Shown one piece after another: positions 35,295 through 48,085 of a stretch of DNA of 64,000 nt. The notes below the pieces were generated by a model. That model did no database searches and was not told the origin of the DNA. It worked only from the letters and a program-made list of their open reading frames with translations. The DNA is taken from NCBI GenBank assembly GCA_030544235.1, contig CM060464.1, positions 23,675,152 to 23,739,151 of the forward strand, given 5' to 3'. How positions within the stretch are numbered: position 1 is the first letter of the stretch; the number at the start of each line of letters is the position of its first letter. The position numbers and the translations under genes are program-made. This stretch comes from Lepturacanthus savala (Eukaryota; Chordata; Actinopteri; Scombriformes; Trichiuridae).

Positions 35295-35891
35295 CAGAGT
35301 GCGAAATACGGGGGGTCCGGGGCGGTCGGACCCCCACGATTAACCCTTGAGACCCCCTGAAAGCCTCAAATGCAAAATTTTGGGGGGGGTCTCAAAATTC
35401 GTTTAAAATAAATTAAATAAAATGATTAAAGTACATATTATTGTTGTACAATAATGATTACAATTTCATTAGAATGTTTTCTAAGCTCATGGTGCTGTGT
35501 GAGCGAGAGAGAGAGAGCACACCCGCCGTGTTGCTGTGTGGCTTGTTGTAGACTGTCTATCATCCACTGTTATTTTCCACCTTGAGTTTGTATTTGTAGA
35601 AAGATATATCTTTCTAAATGAAAAATAAATTCCAATTGCTAAATGGTTGGTTAAATAGTGTCATACAATTGGTCATAGGCTGTAGGCTTTCAAGTTCACC
35701 AGCTGCAACATGAAACCATCATTTATTCGGTTGCCTTTTAAACGCGCCTGATAGGTAGCATTTGTTATTGTGTCTGCACCGTAATTTACAACTTTGCATT
35801 GGCTATCCTACTGAAGAAAATGTTGATCAGTATTGTGCAACAATTCAGAGATGGGGACCCCCCCGAATGTCCATGGGTATTTCGCACACTG
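35295..35891. mobile_element. hAT-type MITE, 597 bp
   Basis: Perfect 8-bp target duplication TGTTAAAC (35287-35294 and 35892-35899), the hallmark of hAT transposases. Terminal inverted repeats CAGAGTGCGAAATAC on the left and GTATTTCGCACACTG on the right match at 14 of 15 positions, and CAG...CTG ends are typical of hAT. The interior is G/C-run rich just inside each end (GGGGGGTCCGG; GGACCCCCCC) and has no transposase. Confidence 0.88.
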
Positions 35892-35899
35892 TGTTAAAC

Positions 35900-37654
35900 A
35901 CATGAAAAAAATACTGATAAGGTCTATCTGACCCAAATGTTCATTTATAATTATGACAATTACCAGTGTGGATCATCATTCTATGGAAAACAACTTTTTT
36001 TTTTAATTTCCAGTTCTTATTACACATTTGTCTCATGTTATTCTAGGCTACAGTGAATCAATGTGTGGAATCATCCACACTGTCAATTTTCACTCTGCGA
36101 TTAAAATTATCTTTGCAAAATTAAAATGCAGCTAAAAATAGTTATCATGTGTTTAGCATCTTAGACGATCTCTTTGTCACTTCATTGCACAACTTGCCAA
36201 CTCTGGACTTTTGTCCATGTCAGGATCCTGTAAGAATGGTGACTCCTTTTTAAAAAATTTCCCCAGTAAATTGATTGGGCGATTTTGATCCTATCCTCTG
36301 AAACCACTCCAAAGCATTTTAGACATTCAACATAAGTTGCCATGGTGGTGAAGCTTGCAACACATGGATGGATCATCATGGATGGTACACATTCAACACA
36401 GATATTGCAAAATAAAAGTCTGAAAAAGGAATCATAAAAAAGCATAAAACTGTTAATACCTTTAAATACAGCAATACATTACTTAAAAAAACATATAAAT
36501 GACTGTAAACTCTCTCCAGTACCAAGATGTGTATTTATTCCTCTTGGATATAAGCTTCTGGAAGCATTAACACACCATATAATATCCTTATTTTGTGAAA
36601 GTAGTATGTACCACAGTGCAATAAACCAACCCAGAAATCACAATTTAGTCATGGACTCAGACCTGAATCAGAACAGCCACATTATAACAATTACAATGTC
36701 AGCCTACTACTACCTGGATAATATACAAAGAATTAAAGGACTTATGTCTCAGCAGGAGTTAGGTCAACTTGTCTATCCATTCATCTTCAGCAGATTTCAC
36801 CACTGTATTATAACAAGGTCTTTACAGGTCTATGTAAAAAGTTAAAAAAAAAAAAAAAAGTCTTCCAAAAACAGATAAAAAATATCAGCCAAAAGTCAGC
36901 AATAATACTGAGTCAAAAGATGAGCAGAGATCTTAGATCTTCAGTGCAATGAGATCTTACTGAAACGTCAACGACACACAGCGCTAACCAGAGTCAGTTC
37001 AAGGGAAGAGATGGGTGAGGCCTTAACCTTCATAGCTGATGAAATATGACCTTTTCTGCCCAGTTTTGTATCAAAACTGGTCCTTTCTTTTTTTCATTTT
37101 ATCAGGGTTTTGCCTCATTTAGAAAGTTCTTTTGTAATTGTAAGGTTTTGGGAGTCATGGTTTTTCTACAATTAGTTTTCAATATTTGTATAAAAAAATC
37201 CAGTCTATTAACATTATGCAACACTCCCTTTATTTTCATCAGACCACAGTTAGTTAAAAATATTTTTGTATTCTTTTTTTTCTTTATGTGTGTGTGACAC
37301 CATGATTTTCCCTTGACCTTGAACTATGTGTTTGTGCTGGGCACACTTCTCCTTTTTGAATAATTCAGACGTTTTGAATAATATTGAAGTATATTTCTTC
37401 AACAGTTAACGGATGCAGCTCATTCTGCTTCCAGTCCTCACTAAGACCAGGGAAGTGAAATTCCATCTCTGTATATTCTGTGTATTTATTTATTGAATTA
37501 TTTGTATTGTCTCACTTATATGTTTTTAATATTAGATGGTGTTTGGGTTGGGGTTTTTATTAGTATTTTTTTTCTGTAACAAAAAATAATATTGCAAGAG
37601 TAAATAATGTGGATGCATTAAGTGATGAATGAATTGCAATGAAAGTAATAATGA
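35900..37654. other. AT-rich non-coding DNA
   Basis: No gene recognised; the 87-codon minus frame at 36182-36445 has no known domain. A17 run at 36843-36859. Confidence 0.5.
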
Positions 37655-37659
37655 GAAAG

Positions 37660-37990
37660 TGGGGTCTTTCCACTAGCTTCCTGACTGTCAAGTATCTGAC
37701 TTTAAAGTACTGCTGCTGGTTTTAAAAAGGTCTGAATGGTTTATGTCTAATCTGCTGTCTCCTTATGAACCATCTAGTACCTCAGAGTCCAAAAGCTAAA
37801 CCTAGAAAAAGCAGCGATCAGTTTTTATGCTTCACATAATCTGAAACAAACTCCCAGAAAACTGCTGGTCTGCTGCAAGTCTCAGTTCTTTTAAGTCAAG
37901 GCTGAAGATGTTTCTGTCTGCTACTGTCTTATATCAAATGGTTCTTATACCATAACTGTTATTCACAGTATTTCACTTGTCCCATTCATT
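37660..37990 (+). mobile_element. LINE ORF2 3'-end fragment
   Basis: The plus strand carries the tail of a non-LTR retrotransposon reverse-transcriptase ORF: TATGAACCATCTAGTACCTC, GCAGCGATCAGTTTTTATGC, CCAGAAAACTGCTGGTCTGC, TCAGTTCTTTTAAGTCAAGG. In frame-shifted pieces this reads like the conserved end 'AAxSxYAxxxWNxLPxxxRxxxxLxxFKxxLKT' of L2/CR1-type fish LINEs. Multiple stops and frameshifts; 5' truncated, as LINE copies usually are. The clade is inferred. Confidence 0.65.
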
Positions 37991-38831
37991 TAATAAACTT
38001 CCCTTGCTTGCATGCTTCTGTAACATAGCAGTATTGTGGTCCTATCGAACCAATGCGTTAATATGCACTCATTATTAGGTGTAGAAAGCCATATTAAACT
38101 CATATCTATGAGGTTAATAACCTCTGATAATACCAATTCAATCATATTCTCAATATATCTCTCTTTTTCAGAATTAAATTGTTCTTCTCAAACTATGAAA
38201 TATAAAAATGCTATCTTAATAAAAGGGAAAAAAAAGGTCCCTGTTACTTGTTTATTCTTAAAAGTTGAAAGTATAATGATTTTTCGTTTCATCACCTCCA
38301 GGCCTTGATGTGGTAATACAGGACACGATCAAGGAATTCAAGTGTCATGAGTGTGGTCTGTGGAGGTAATATTGGGTCAAATATTTTGTACTTGGAAAAA
38401 CTGAAAATTGAAACTGAAATTTCAAGTTCTGTGCTTGAATTCTGAAGAAATACATCAAGGTTTCTATGTTGAAAACAATGTATTTCTTTGAATCACAGAA
38501 TTTGTTACTTCTCAGAATTTAATATCAAAAATTTTAATTCAGTTTCAATTTGTATTAAACATATGGCCCAATATCAGCTCTGTAAGGACCCGAGTAGCCT
38601 GGAGGTGGCTTGAAATCATGGAGCAGCAGAGAAACTATCTGACAGGACAAAGTCAATAAATAACCTTCTTAACTCAGTAATTACTGTCGAGGTGCCCCTT
38701 AGCAAGAATGGCGACCCTCAACCATTAAAGTGGAGCTGCTGCACAGTGTCACCTCTAAAAAAAAAGTCATAGTAATAGTAACTTGATCACTTGTCTTAGT
38801 GTGTGTTGTGACATCCTCTCTCTGCTGCATG
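37991..38831. other. AT-rich non-coding DNA
   Basis: Nothing recognised. Confidence 0.5.
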
Positions 38832-38836
38832 GTGTA

Positions 38837-39213
38837 TGTTATGACCACTTGGCTCAAAGTAGGCACAACATAAAGGGAGACCACACCGTTTCGTTCAGGT
38901 TAACCAGTTTTATTCAGTGTATAGATTCTAGGGAGAAAATAAAGAAGAATAAAGAAAAGAAAAGAGCTTGTGTCGGCCCGTGCGGGGCCTCCACGTATGA
39001 AGACAGCCAACACCACCAAACCTCCCAAGCCAGCAGCCAGAGAGCGAATGACAACTTTGGGCCCATTTTTGAACTTCCCGGCCGTTTCTAGCACAGGTGT
39101 TGTAGTTTTAGACAGCGCCCCCTTTGGTCTGGAGGGACAGAAATGGTCAGGTTCAAGTTAACTATTCAAAAGGAGAAGTGCGCACCCCCAGCATGGCAAC
39201 GCTGGGCGTGACA
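38837..39213 (-). mobile_element. solo LTR, 377 bp, same family as 23.5 kb
   Basis: Ends TGTTATGACC...GGGCGTGACA, colinear with the LTR at 23472-23800 and longer mainly by a segment at about 39045-39087. On the minus strand an AATAAA (complement at 38909-38914) lies in the downstream part, which is why I place it on minus. Flanks GTGTA and GTAGA are at best a decayed 5-bp duplication. No internal sequence is attached and there is no coding capacity. Confidence 0.75.
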
Positions 39214-39218
39214 GTAGA

Positions 39219-40354
39219 CCATCGCTCTCTTCCAGGCATAGCCAGAAAAAAGACATTGGGTGTGCACCAGCAAAAACTGTGCCAGATTTATTTAGTGGAG
39301 TGTTACACCTCCATAAACATTCAAAAGAATGTCTCTCTCTCACATATATCATTAATAACACAAAACATATCTAGACGCTGCGTGCGTTCCGTCAATAATA
39401 GTCAGCAGTAGTTCACAGCAGGTGTAAATATGCTACACATGTAACATGCTCTCAAATAAACCAATAACAATCTAATAGGAAAAAGCACACTTTCCGTTCA
39501 CAAAAATAAACATCGCACACTATAACACACACAAACACAACAAAGCTATTTAACCATCTGAACACAATGTTTGGGCTTAGCAGCAGAGTAAAATACACAA
39601 TGATATAGCCACTTACCTGTGCGCACTGCTCAGCTCTTATTTAGAGCATATAAAGAGCAAGATGGCATGGCTTGGCCTTGAACACAATTATTATTTCACT
39701 GAGTCCAGTTTCTCCGTGAGCTCTTTTTTTAACATGAGCAGCGAGATGCTATTCAGTCTCTCTGTGAGCATTGTAGATGTTGGTGGATTTTATCCTGTTC
39801 ACAATTGAGCAACTTGGAACTGCAGTGTTATAAGAATATGAAGTAAACAGTTCATGTTGGAAAAAACATCTTTGTCACAGGAGTCCAACATTTCAATAAT
39901 GGAATAACGGTTTTGGGGGGCGAGTCATTTTAAGGAGATTAATTTTCTGTGACTATGAGATTGTTGGTTAAAAGTTCCACACCGAGTTGCAAGATTGCTG
40001 CTGAGGGAAGAGGTGTGTGAGACTGACGTGGAGTGCTGCGCTGCACAAAATAAACTTTCCCCCTGCTGGAAGAAACAAGAACTGCAGTTTTTTCTTTCTT
40101 TAAAAACACAACCCAGAGCGGTGCACACCTGCCCATTGTAAAGGTTGTCAGGTGCAGGTGTCACAACGTACCATACAGCTATTTTTTGAGGTGTGCCAGC
40201 TGCCTCTGTGGGTGGTACCAGCACATCCCTGGCACACCCATGGCTATGCCCCAGGGTTGAAACACAAATTCCCTTTTTTAAACAACCTTCATGGCCATTG
40301 TAATTCAGATTTCTGGGTTCACGAGGTACACCTAAATGCACCATGAAATCACAT
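39219..40354. other. non-coding DNA
   Basis: A 139-codon minus frame at 39925-40344 and its shifted partner have no domain I recognise. Sequence at 39980-40260 is moderately GC-rich and may be an unplaced repeat. Confidence 0.45.
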
Positions 40355-40359
40355 GCTTT

Positions 40360-40689
40360 TGTCAGGTATCTGTCACTGTCAATTTGTCTTTTTTTAGTAT
40401 TGCCTTCTCCTTGTCCTTTATTTTTTCCTTGACTTTCTGTGTTTCCCTGTCTTTGCCTCTTACCTCATGCGTCTTGTTCCTCATTATTTCTGTCATTGGT
40501 TCTTTGTATATTTACATCCTTTTTTTCTGTAGAGTGTTTGTCTGATCGTCTGCTGTTGTTCTGTCCATCTGAGTGCAACTCTTCTTTTTGCTGTGCCTGT
40601 TTATTTTTTCATTAAATCGCTTCACTGCATGAAGCCTGCCTGCCTTGTCTCTGCGTTTTGGCCTGGCTCCATTACGCCAATCTGTGACA
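40360..40689 (+). mobile_element. solo LTR, 330 bp, second family
   Basis: Starts TGTCAGGTATC and ends CAATCTGTGACA (TG...CA), with a perfect 5-bp duplication GCTTT (40355-40359 and 40690-40694). T-rich U3-like part, TATA-like TTGTATATTTA near 40504, polyadenylation-type ATTAAA at 40611-40616, then a GCCTGCCTTGTCTCTGCG R/U5-like end. No internal region and no coding capacity. Confidence 0.82.
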
Positions 40690-40694
40690 GCTTT

Positions 40695-42540
40695 TCCGTA
40701 AGTGATGTACAGTGTTTATGAGCTGCACCTGAATGCACCATGAACTGTCTTCTGTTTTTTACAGCCTTAAGGTCGGCACTTTATAAAAGTTATGTGGACG
40801 TGCGATCAATCTTTAAGCATTTAAGTGGAGATGGCGCAACAGTGCCTCTCAAGCGTAGATGGTGTGACACTGGCACTCACACTGTTGGTGGTTTGTAGGC
40901 TGTGAGAGCTCCACCGAGACAGCCACCAAGGATGAGGCACATGGGTGCTGGTGTAATAGAGCCTGTTTGCACATTCTATAATTATGTTAGTTTCTTAATA
41001 GATAAGATGAAGGCTTTTAGTGTCTTCCTTTCATCTCCTAATGCAAAGAAAAGAAAAAAAAAACATCGGTGTTGTCACTGGACTTAGACAAATGTGAAGA
41101 TTTAAAATTATTACTTGTTCTCCTAAAAAAACATTATTGCATATTGCTGGCAGGTAAAACTGTAATGAATAGATCTCTGACTCAAATGCAGCAAAATGTT
41201 TCTTTATAAACTTCTTTTAAAAGCAGATACAGAATCAGGCAAACAGGATGAAATAATAAGGTCCAGTAGCCTAGTAGGCAAGCCAGTTAGATAACACAGA
41301 TTCAAAGTACAGATGTAGTTTCTCAAAAGGCTTGGTAGAGCTTTAAAGCACAATACCTTGCATAGAGGTGACAGCTCCACAGAGCATGTCAAGAGTCTAC
41401 TACTGATTGACAATTATTCCCAGGTAAAAAGTAAACTAAAACTCAGGTGAATGCGTGCAGGACTGAAGTGGGCATGGCCGTTGTGATTTCACATGCTGCA
41501 CAATCTCAATCCTTATAAAACCCAATACTGTCTGGTTTTCAAAATACAGTGAAGCTGGAGCATGGTTTCCAAGTGGTTGAACTTTGTGAAAACTACACCA
41601 AAATGGATAATGATCGGATACATTGATTTAAAAAAAAAAAAAAAATGAAATATGGAGTTACAGGGTTTTCACCCACCAGTGATGGTAATGTGACCAAATT
41701 GGTCACAGTCTATAACCCTGGTATAAATGCAACAGAGATGTGCAAAATGTTCAGAGGCTGTTTTACTAAAGATACTTTGCACAAGGAATTGATTTTAAGG
41801 CCCAAATTCTAAGAACATCCTCAGAATCATATTTGCTTAACATTTCTCATCAAAGTAAATCTAAGTCCTAGTAAAGATAAAAGGTATTACAAAACAATCT
41901 TAGCTCTTTAAAGAGCTCCTGAGGTGAACTCTAAGCTAAGAGCAGGGAAGAGGATTCTTAAGAGGCTTCGGAGAGTTTTCTTCACCAGAAAATAACTGAA
42001 AAAGGAGGCAGGAGAAATATTCTCTAGACACTGAACGGTAGTGAGTTAAATCAAACTTGCTCATTACCAAAATTAGCAACATGGCAATAAATGTAAGGAA
42101 ATATGTATATAATTATCAATATGTGATACTGTGCAAGTGGACCCGAGTTTTCAAACATTTTGTGGGATAATTTTAAAGTAGGGCTCACTAGTTACTGAAC
42201 AAAGATGTTCTTTTTACGTAAACTATTATTCATAATTTTTTTTATCCAGCTTTTAGTATCAACAAATCACTGTTGCTAACTAGCAATGGGGGTCAACCAC
42301 ACATTTTCACTAAGATAAGGGTTTCTATCCATTCCTTACTCAAAGGTCTCTGAAAATGTTCTGGAATTACTGCTGAGCTAAGACTCATTGCCAGGGATAT
42401 TTAGGTTAAGTTAGGAGCTCTTTGAGAATAAGGATTCTCACAATATTTAGTAATTCTGATTTTCGGGTTCCCTAAAACTTATCGGATTGAAAGGTATGTA
42501 GGTAGATAGAAGATTTGTGTCTGTGAATTGTGGTATTAGA
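40695..42540. other. AT-rich non-coding DNA
   Basis: A-rich runs at 41046-41063 and 41631-41645. No gene or repeat boundary recognised. Confidence 0.5.
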
Positions 42541-42549
42541 GACTTGAAG

Positions 42550-43200
42550 GCCCTTTGTGCAATTTCCCACCTACAGGTTTAACAAAGAGGACCTAATCAC
42601 ACAGCAGGTGTATTCAAAGTGTTTGAAAGAAGCCTGCGTATGGGAAATCAACAGCCACTCAGTCCAACTCATTGATGCTAATGGCTCCGCAGCAGCAGGC
42701 CATTTATGGCGCACTCCCCTGCTCTCCCAACAATTGTCTTGATCTCTGGCAGCACGTTTGTCTGCCTTTTACTGTTCCAGAAAAGTTTCGACCGAGCGAA
42801 CAAAAGCAAAAATGGAGCGTAAACACGGCGGAGACTAAGAACAATGTTGTTGGGAGGGTTTGACAGAGAAACAGCGAGCGTGAGCCGTTAAAAAGAGGGT
42901 GAAGATCAGCATGGGCGCGACGGCCATTTGAGATGCGATCGATTGAGGGATGAAAATGAAAGTGGCCTGTGCCTGCCCTGTTTCTCATCCAGCATCATCT
43001 CCGTCACTGTTGACAGCTTGATAGAAAGAGACAACAGCTGACTGATAGGGAAAGAATAACCTGCACCAGAGGAGAAAAAGGAGCATGAGTTTGTCCAGGA
43101 GGTGGAGGAGGAACAGGTCTTTGAATGCGTGTTCTCATTAGTAGGTGAATCGGGCATGGCAGAGGTGAAACAACTGGACTCTCGGTTATTCAGACACACC
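42550..43200. promoter_or_regulatory. GC/CpG-richer block, candidate conserved non-coding element
   Basis: Balanced base composition with retained CpGs (for example GGGCGCGACGGCCATTTGAG near 42914 and GCGATCGATTG near 42936). Open frames on both strands overlap and none has a domain, which argues against coding. Regulatory role inferred from composition only. Confidence 0.28.
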
Positions 43201-45574
43201 TACAATACATCAGGCATCTGTCCAGTCCGCTATTGCTGCCTTCCACTGGCCAGATACCTTTTGGGGATTTTCTTTCAAGCCAGATCCAGGTCAGTTACAC
43301 AGGTTATATCCAGGCTGCAGCCTATGACACATCTGGTCACATCACTTTGCAGTTTAAGACCAAAAAAATCATCATGCAAAATAAGAAACTAAAATAACCA
43401 TTTTTCTTGTAAGAAGTAATTTAAGTATCCTTTAACCCCCTATGGTACGATGTTACCATATGGCCCATAACCATATGGTTAATTATATTTGTTATTCATT
43501 TTGTATTGATATTATTGTTGTTGTTAATGGCCTTTTTACACAGACCTCTTCACAGAGAAGAGCCTCGAATTTTGCTAAATAATTGCTATATAGAAACACT
43601 GTACCACAGTGAAAAATACTAAAATAAGTTTAAATGTTCAAATTGTAATAACAGTGTAATATCATTGTAACAACATTTAAAAATTGTGGGAAAAAAAATG
43701 TTTGATGTTAAATATAATGGAAAGCAATGTGTGCTGGACTCACAAAGTGAATTACTATAGTGTGTACCAACACTAATAATTTTATTACAACTAACATTCT
43801 GATGTATGCCTGTCAAATTGATGGGTCTGAATACATAATATTATCCTCCATGATTGTGGAGCCTGGGTATATGAAGTTCGCAGTATGCTTTCAGACAATG
43901 TAGGTCTATAATTAAACACACAATGCTGGAAATTTAATTAATCAAGTACCTCTACCCCAAACTGATCATGAAGTCTGTGGATGCCTATGTGGAGTTCCCC
44001 AAGGAGCCTTCATAGACCCCTTGCAAAGCCCCACACTCACCTCAAAGATCCTCTGCACTGCAAACACTGTAGTAACCAACCCCCCCCCCCCCATTTTTGT
44101 TCTAAAGAAACTCCAGCTGCTGAAAATCCCATCTATTGTTCTGTCTATTAGGTTCCTCCTTTCATTTTACCTTTAGAGAGCGCTATTAATTGATAAAAAA
44201 AGACAACAAATATCTATGATAGAACAAAACTAGATTACTTTTAAATTAGTTGTTTGGTATTAAAGGTGTTAATCATTACCACATAATGCCTCAATAATGG
44301 CAGTTCCAATGGAATAACATGTTTTAATCAAATAGTGAATGATTCATCCTTCCTTTACAAGTAAACCCCCCCACAGGTGTTTAGAGGATGATGAGGTTTT
44401 CCAAAAGAAAAATCCACTCTAAAAAGAGACCCGGGACCTGCAAACACTTAATTAAATGGATGTTTGCAAGAAAATTCAAGTTAATGAATTTAGATAAACT
44501 TTTTTTTAAATTACAAGCACTGTTTAATGTCTTAGGCTGATCTAACAACATTGGTCTGAGAATTGGTTGAGTATTTCATTTACAAATAAATCCTACTATA
44601 GAAAAGAATTGGGCATAATTATCATTTGTAATGTGACTAATAGCTGGCATGTGCACAGAGGAATGTGCTATACATGTAGCAACAGTGCAGCATGTCTCTA
44701 CATTTAAGATAAGATAAGATAATATTTTAAGAAAAATAATGCTGTAAATTAGAAGTGCGATGATTTATCCACTACATATACATTTTATATTCTTTCAATA
44801 GCCTACATTTATCAATTGTATCAGTACTAAGAAATTGAACATTGCATTTAAATAAGACACTCTTTATATGGATGTATTTTTTGAATTTGGTTGCAAAGAG
44901 AATGTTAAATATTACTTAATTCAGTCTGCCTGTGTTCTTTGGTTAACCGAATTTAATGAGTGACGGTCTAAAAACTCACCATTAGCCCACCAGTTCACTA
45001 ACTCTAACATACAAACCAATCTTCCATTTGCTTTAAAAGGACTTTGAGAATTTGAGGCACGCTCTGATAGCGAAGTAATGACTATTTCTATTGTTAATGA
45101 CCAGTCCACGGCAGCATCTGCCCACAAGATGGTAACAACTATTGCGGAGGGATGCAAAATCCTGGAGGAAGAGGGTATGCCAAGGTGCTCTGAATATGTG
45201 TGTGGCAGCTTCAGGACATAGGGATTGGGTCAAACAAGCATTGAAGAGGATTTTTAAAGAATTTTTAGGAGGGACTTATAGATTTTACCACTGGTCTACA
45301 TTAAATGTCTGTGGTTTCTAAAAAAGGCTGTAATACTGTCTCTCCCTGGTACTCTAAGTGCTATAAGTGTTGAAGATTATAACTACAACAGTTGTCTCAT
45401 CAGCATGAGTGGATGACGACTGAATTTACATTTTAGGTGAACTATTCCTTTAAGCTGTAGCATTTTGGTTTTCCATATTAATATACTTTGTACCTTGACT
45501 TTTATTATTTTTTTCATAATATGTGGTAATTTTATATTTCTGTTTTTTATTATTATTTTTGATATTTGAATACT
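43201..45574. other. AT-rich non-coding DNA
   Basis: Contains a C13 run at 44080-44092 and a short (GATAA)n stretch at 44707-44724. No gene recognised. Confidence 0.5.
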
Positions 45575-45835
45575 GAGTGGGCAACACAGTGCAGGGTTGC
45601 AGGTTCAAGTCTTTGGTCTGGGACCTTTCTGTGTAGAGTTTGCATGTTCTCTCCTTGTCTGCATGGGTTTTCTCTAGGTTCTCTGGCTTCTCTCCCACCT
45701 AAAACATGCCGAGGTTCATTGGAGACTCTAAATTGCCCGTAAGTGTGAGTATGTGAGTGAATGGTGTGTGTGTCCAATGATATACCTGCCTCTTTCCTGT
45801 ATTGCCCTAGGATTGGTTCCAGAAGCCCTTAAATC
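45575..45835 (+). mobile_element. tRNA-like SINE, old and truncated
   Basis: Diverged copy: GGGACCTTTCTGTGTAGAGT, CTAAATTGCCCGTAAGTGTG and GTGAGTGAATGGTGTGTGTG are recognisable, but the head is shortened (GGGCAACACAGTGCAGGGTT) and the 3' third is lost. No target duplication found. Confidence 0.7.
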
Positions 45836-47289
45836 TAATATGTTGCATTGATTTTTGTCATTGACCCAACACTGTAGTTTTTAGAGTGTGGAGACACTCA
45901 AGGGTGCAGACCACCATAGGAACAGGTCTTTCTCTATAAACTATTACACTTGATAAAATGCTTCTCAGTATCTGTTTTGGTATGTAAATGAGCTGAAAAT
46001 TATCCATCAATTTTCTCTGTTTTGGGTCTTTGATACATATGCTACAGTAAATACCTGTAACAATGAATATCTGGCTTTTCAATATAACACATTCACCTCT
46101 GAAAGACAAGAATTATGTAGAAAATCTGTTAGAATTGTTCACCAAACACCTATCCAAGGAACACCCCAAGTAAAACAAACTAAATGGAGGCAAACTGTCC
46201 CCATGGAACCAACATCATCACAGACGTTGCAAGTTGTGTTTGAGGAAGTACATTTTTTTGGCTACCAACCCAGAAGTGCTTGAAATCTCATTACAATTTC
46301 CTACAGCGTCTCATCAAACAACAGGCACTCGTGATGCTTTCCAGTGTTTGAAATCAGAAATGGGGTCCAAGAAGTCAAGTGGTAAGCTGCCACGCGTTGA
46401 TATTTTGGAGTCTCTTGTTTAATACTCTTGAAGTACTTGGGTCACCTATGTAATATGGTTTATCTGTGCTCTCGAGGAAACGAGCTGCATGCCGTCTTCA
46501 TGCATACAATTAGGGACAAAGCGTGATATAGTAATCAAAAGGAGATGGCTCTTTTACTCCCCTTGTGTTTCTCTGTCGGATGAGAGCCTCCTACATGTCA
46601 TGTGATCTGCATGACTGTTGGGGTAATTTGAATTGGTTCACGAATTCACTCACTTGATCTACAAAAGGTTTATGAGAAAAATGTATCTGATGTTCCACTG
46701 ATCCAACGTCACATGTTTGAAGCCTGTGTTTTTCTGGCAGTGCACTGAAGTGAAGGTGAATGGGCCAGATGGAACCCTTGGACGACTTGTAAAGAGGCGA
46801 GAACCATCTGAATTGAACGTGTATGACAGGTTGTTAGGGATCTGATGAGGTTCCACCGGGCACTGACAGCACTCTGTACAGGTTGCTGTTACAAATGTCT
46901 GATGTGCAGCGTTTATGGCAGAATTCACTACTATGGTGGTTAAAAGAAGCTGTGCACAGACCTTCCACCTTTAATCATGAGAATGCGGTTTGCCAAGGGC
47001 ATCACAACTACAATGAGGAATCTGTGTGAAGGCAACACACCATTAAGGCACAATTTATGTTTTGTAAAGTGACGGGGAATATCATCAAAACCAGAGGATA
47101 ACTCTTTTGCTGCTATGGACAGCACTAGCAGCAAAAACTATGTTAGCCACCAAAAAAAATAAATAAATCAATATTAGTTTAAATGCACATTATATTTAGA
47201 ATATTTGGGATGCTTTACCTTACTGTCAGACAGCCCTTTGGCACTGCATATTGTTAGCTGTAGAACTTCTGAATTTATGAATAGATACA
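45836..47289. other. non-coding DNA with a moderately GC-rich patch
   Basis: Positions 46230-46930 have balanced composition and could include a conserved element; no coding frame with a domain. Confidence 0.4.
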
Positions 47290-48085
47290 ACTATATGATA
47301 TAATTGTAAGAAAAAGGCTTTAATTTATTTTGAAAGTTCAGATGTCGAATCTAGATATCAGTTTTGGACCTATGATAAATGACTTAATTTGTACTTTTTT
47401 CTGTGTAGTGTAACAACTTGGGCATGTAACTGTTATATGTGTTTCTAAATAAATGAAATAAGGCCCAGAGTGTTGGTACTTGACTTGTCTACTGTTAGGT
47501 GATAGTGTTGGGATTTCCTGAGGTACTGTGAACACATCTTGGAGTACGACCTGTGTTAGCGTGAGGAAAAAAGTACCATTTAAACTGCTTACCGTCTTGT
47601 GCTTTTGAGAGGTGTTACAATACTATTGTTATGTTGGCTGCACAATCGGTGCAGAAAGAAACATGAAACGGAGCTTTGAATTGTAACTAAAGTCCTGGGA
47701 AGCAACATGAGGAGTAACGAACCAAAATAACAAAACCATTGAAACATCTCTCAAAAAACACATGCTAAGACATTATCCGGTTTAGCTGCTAATTTATTTC
47801 CTCCACTAACACAGGCTACTGTGGGTCACAGCCATCTCACTCCAAGACACATTTTTAGACCCAGCACTATCACCTAACAGAATAGAATATGGGCCTAAAC
47901 TCATTATTTAAAAAAAAACACATATAACATGCCTAGGTTCCTACACTATACAAGAAAAATAATCATTTATCATAAGTCTGGTTTTACTTGGCCTATCAAC
48001 ACAATTTCATTGACTGATGTGTAGATTGTGAGTCGCACCGTCAACAGAAATTGTAGCTTTTTTCTTACAATAACTATATTTGCAT
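47290..48085. mobile_element. large fold-back element (long imperfect inverted repeat)
   Basis: Left arm about 47290-47575 and right arm about 47790-48085 are inverted copies around a roughly 215-bp centre. Anchors: CTGTTAGGTGATAGTG (47492-47507) against CACTATCACCTAACAG (47865-47880), ACACATCTTGGAGT against ACTCCAAGACACAT with one mismatch, CCTGTGTTAG (47550-47559) against CTAACACAGG (47806-47815), and farther out TGATAAATGA against TCATTTATCA. The arms are diverged, so the element is old. It has no transposase. Outer ends and target duplication are not certain. Confidence 0.65.

Noticed and set aside
39925..40344. 139-codon minus frame beside the solo LTR
   Set aside because: No gag, protease, RT or integrase pattern, and the LTR at 40360 has its own target duplication, so it is not linked to this frame.
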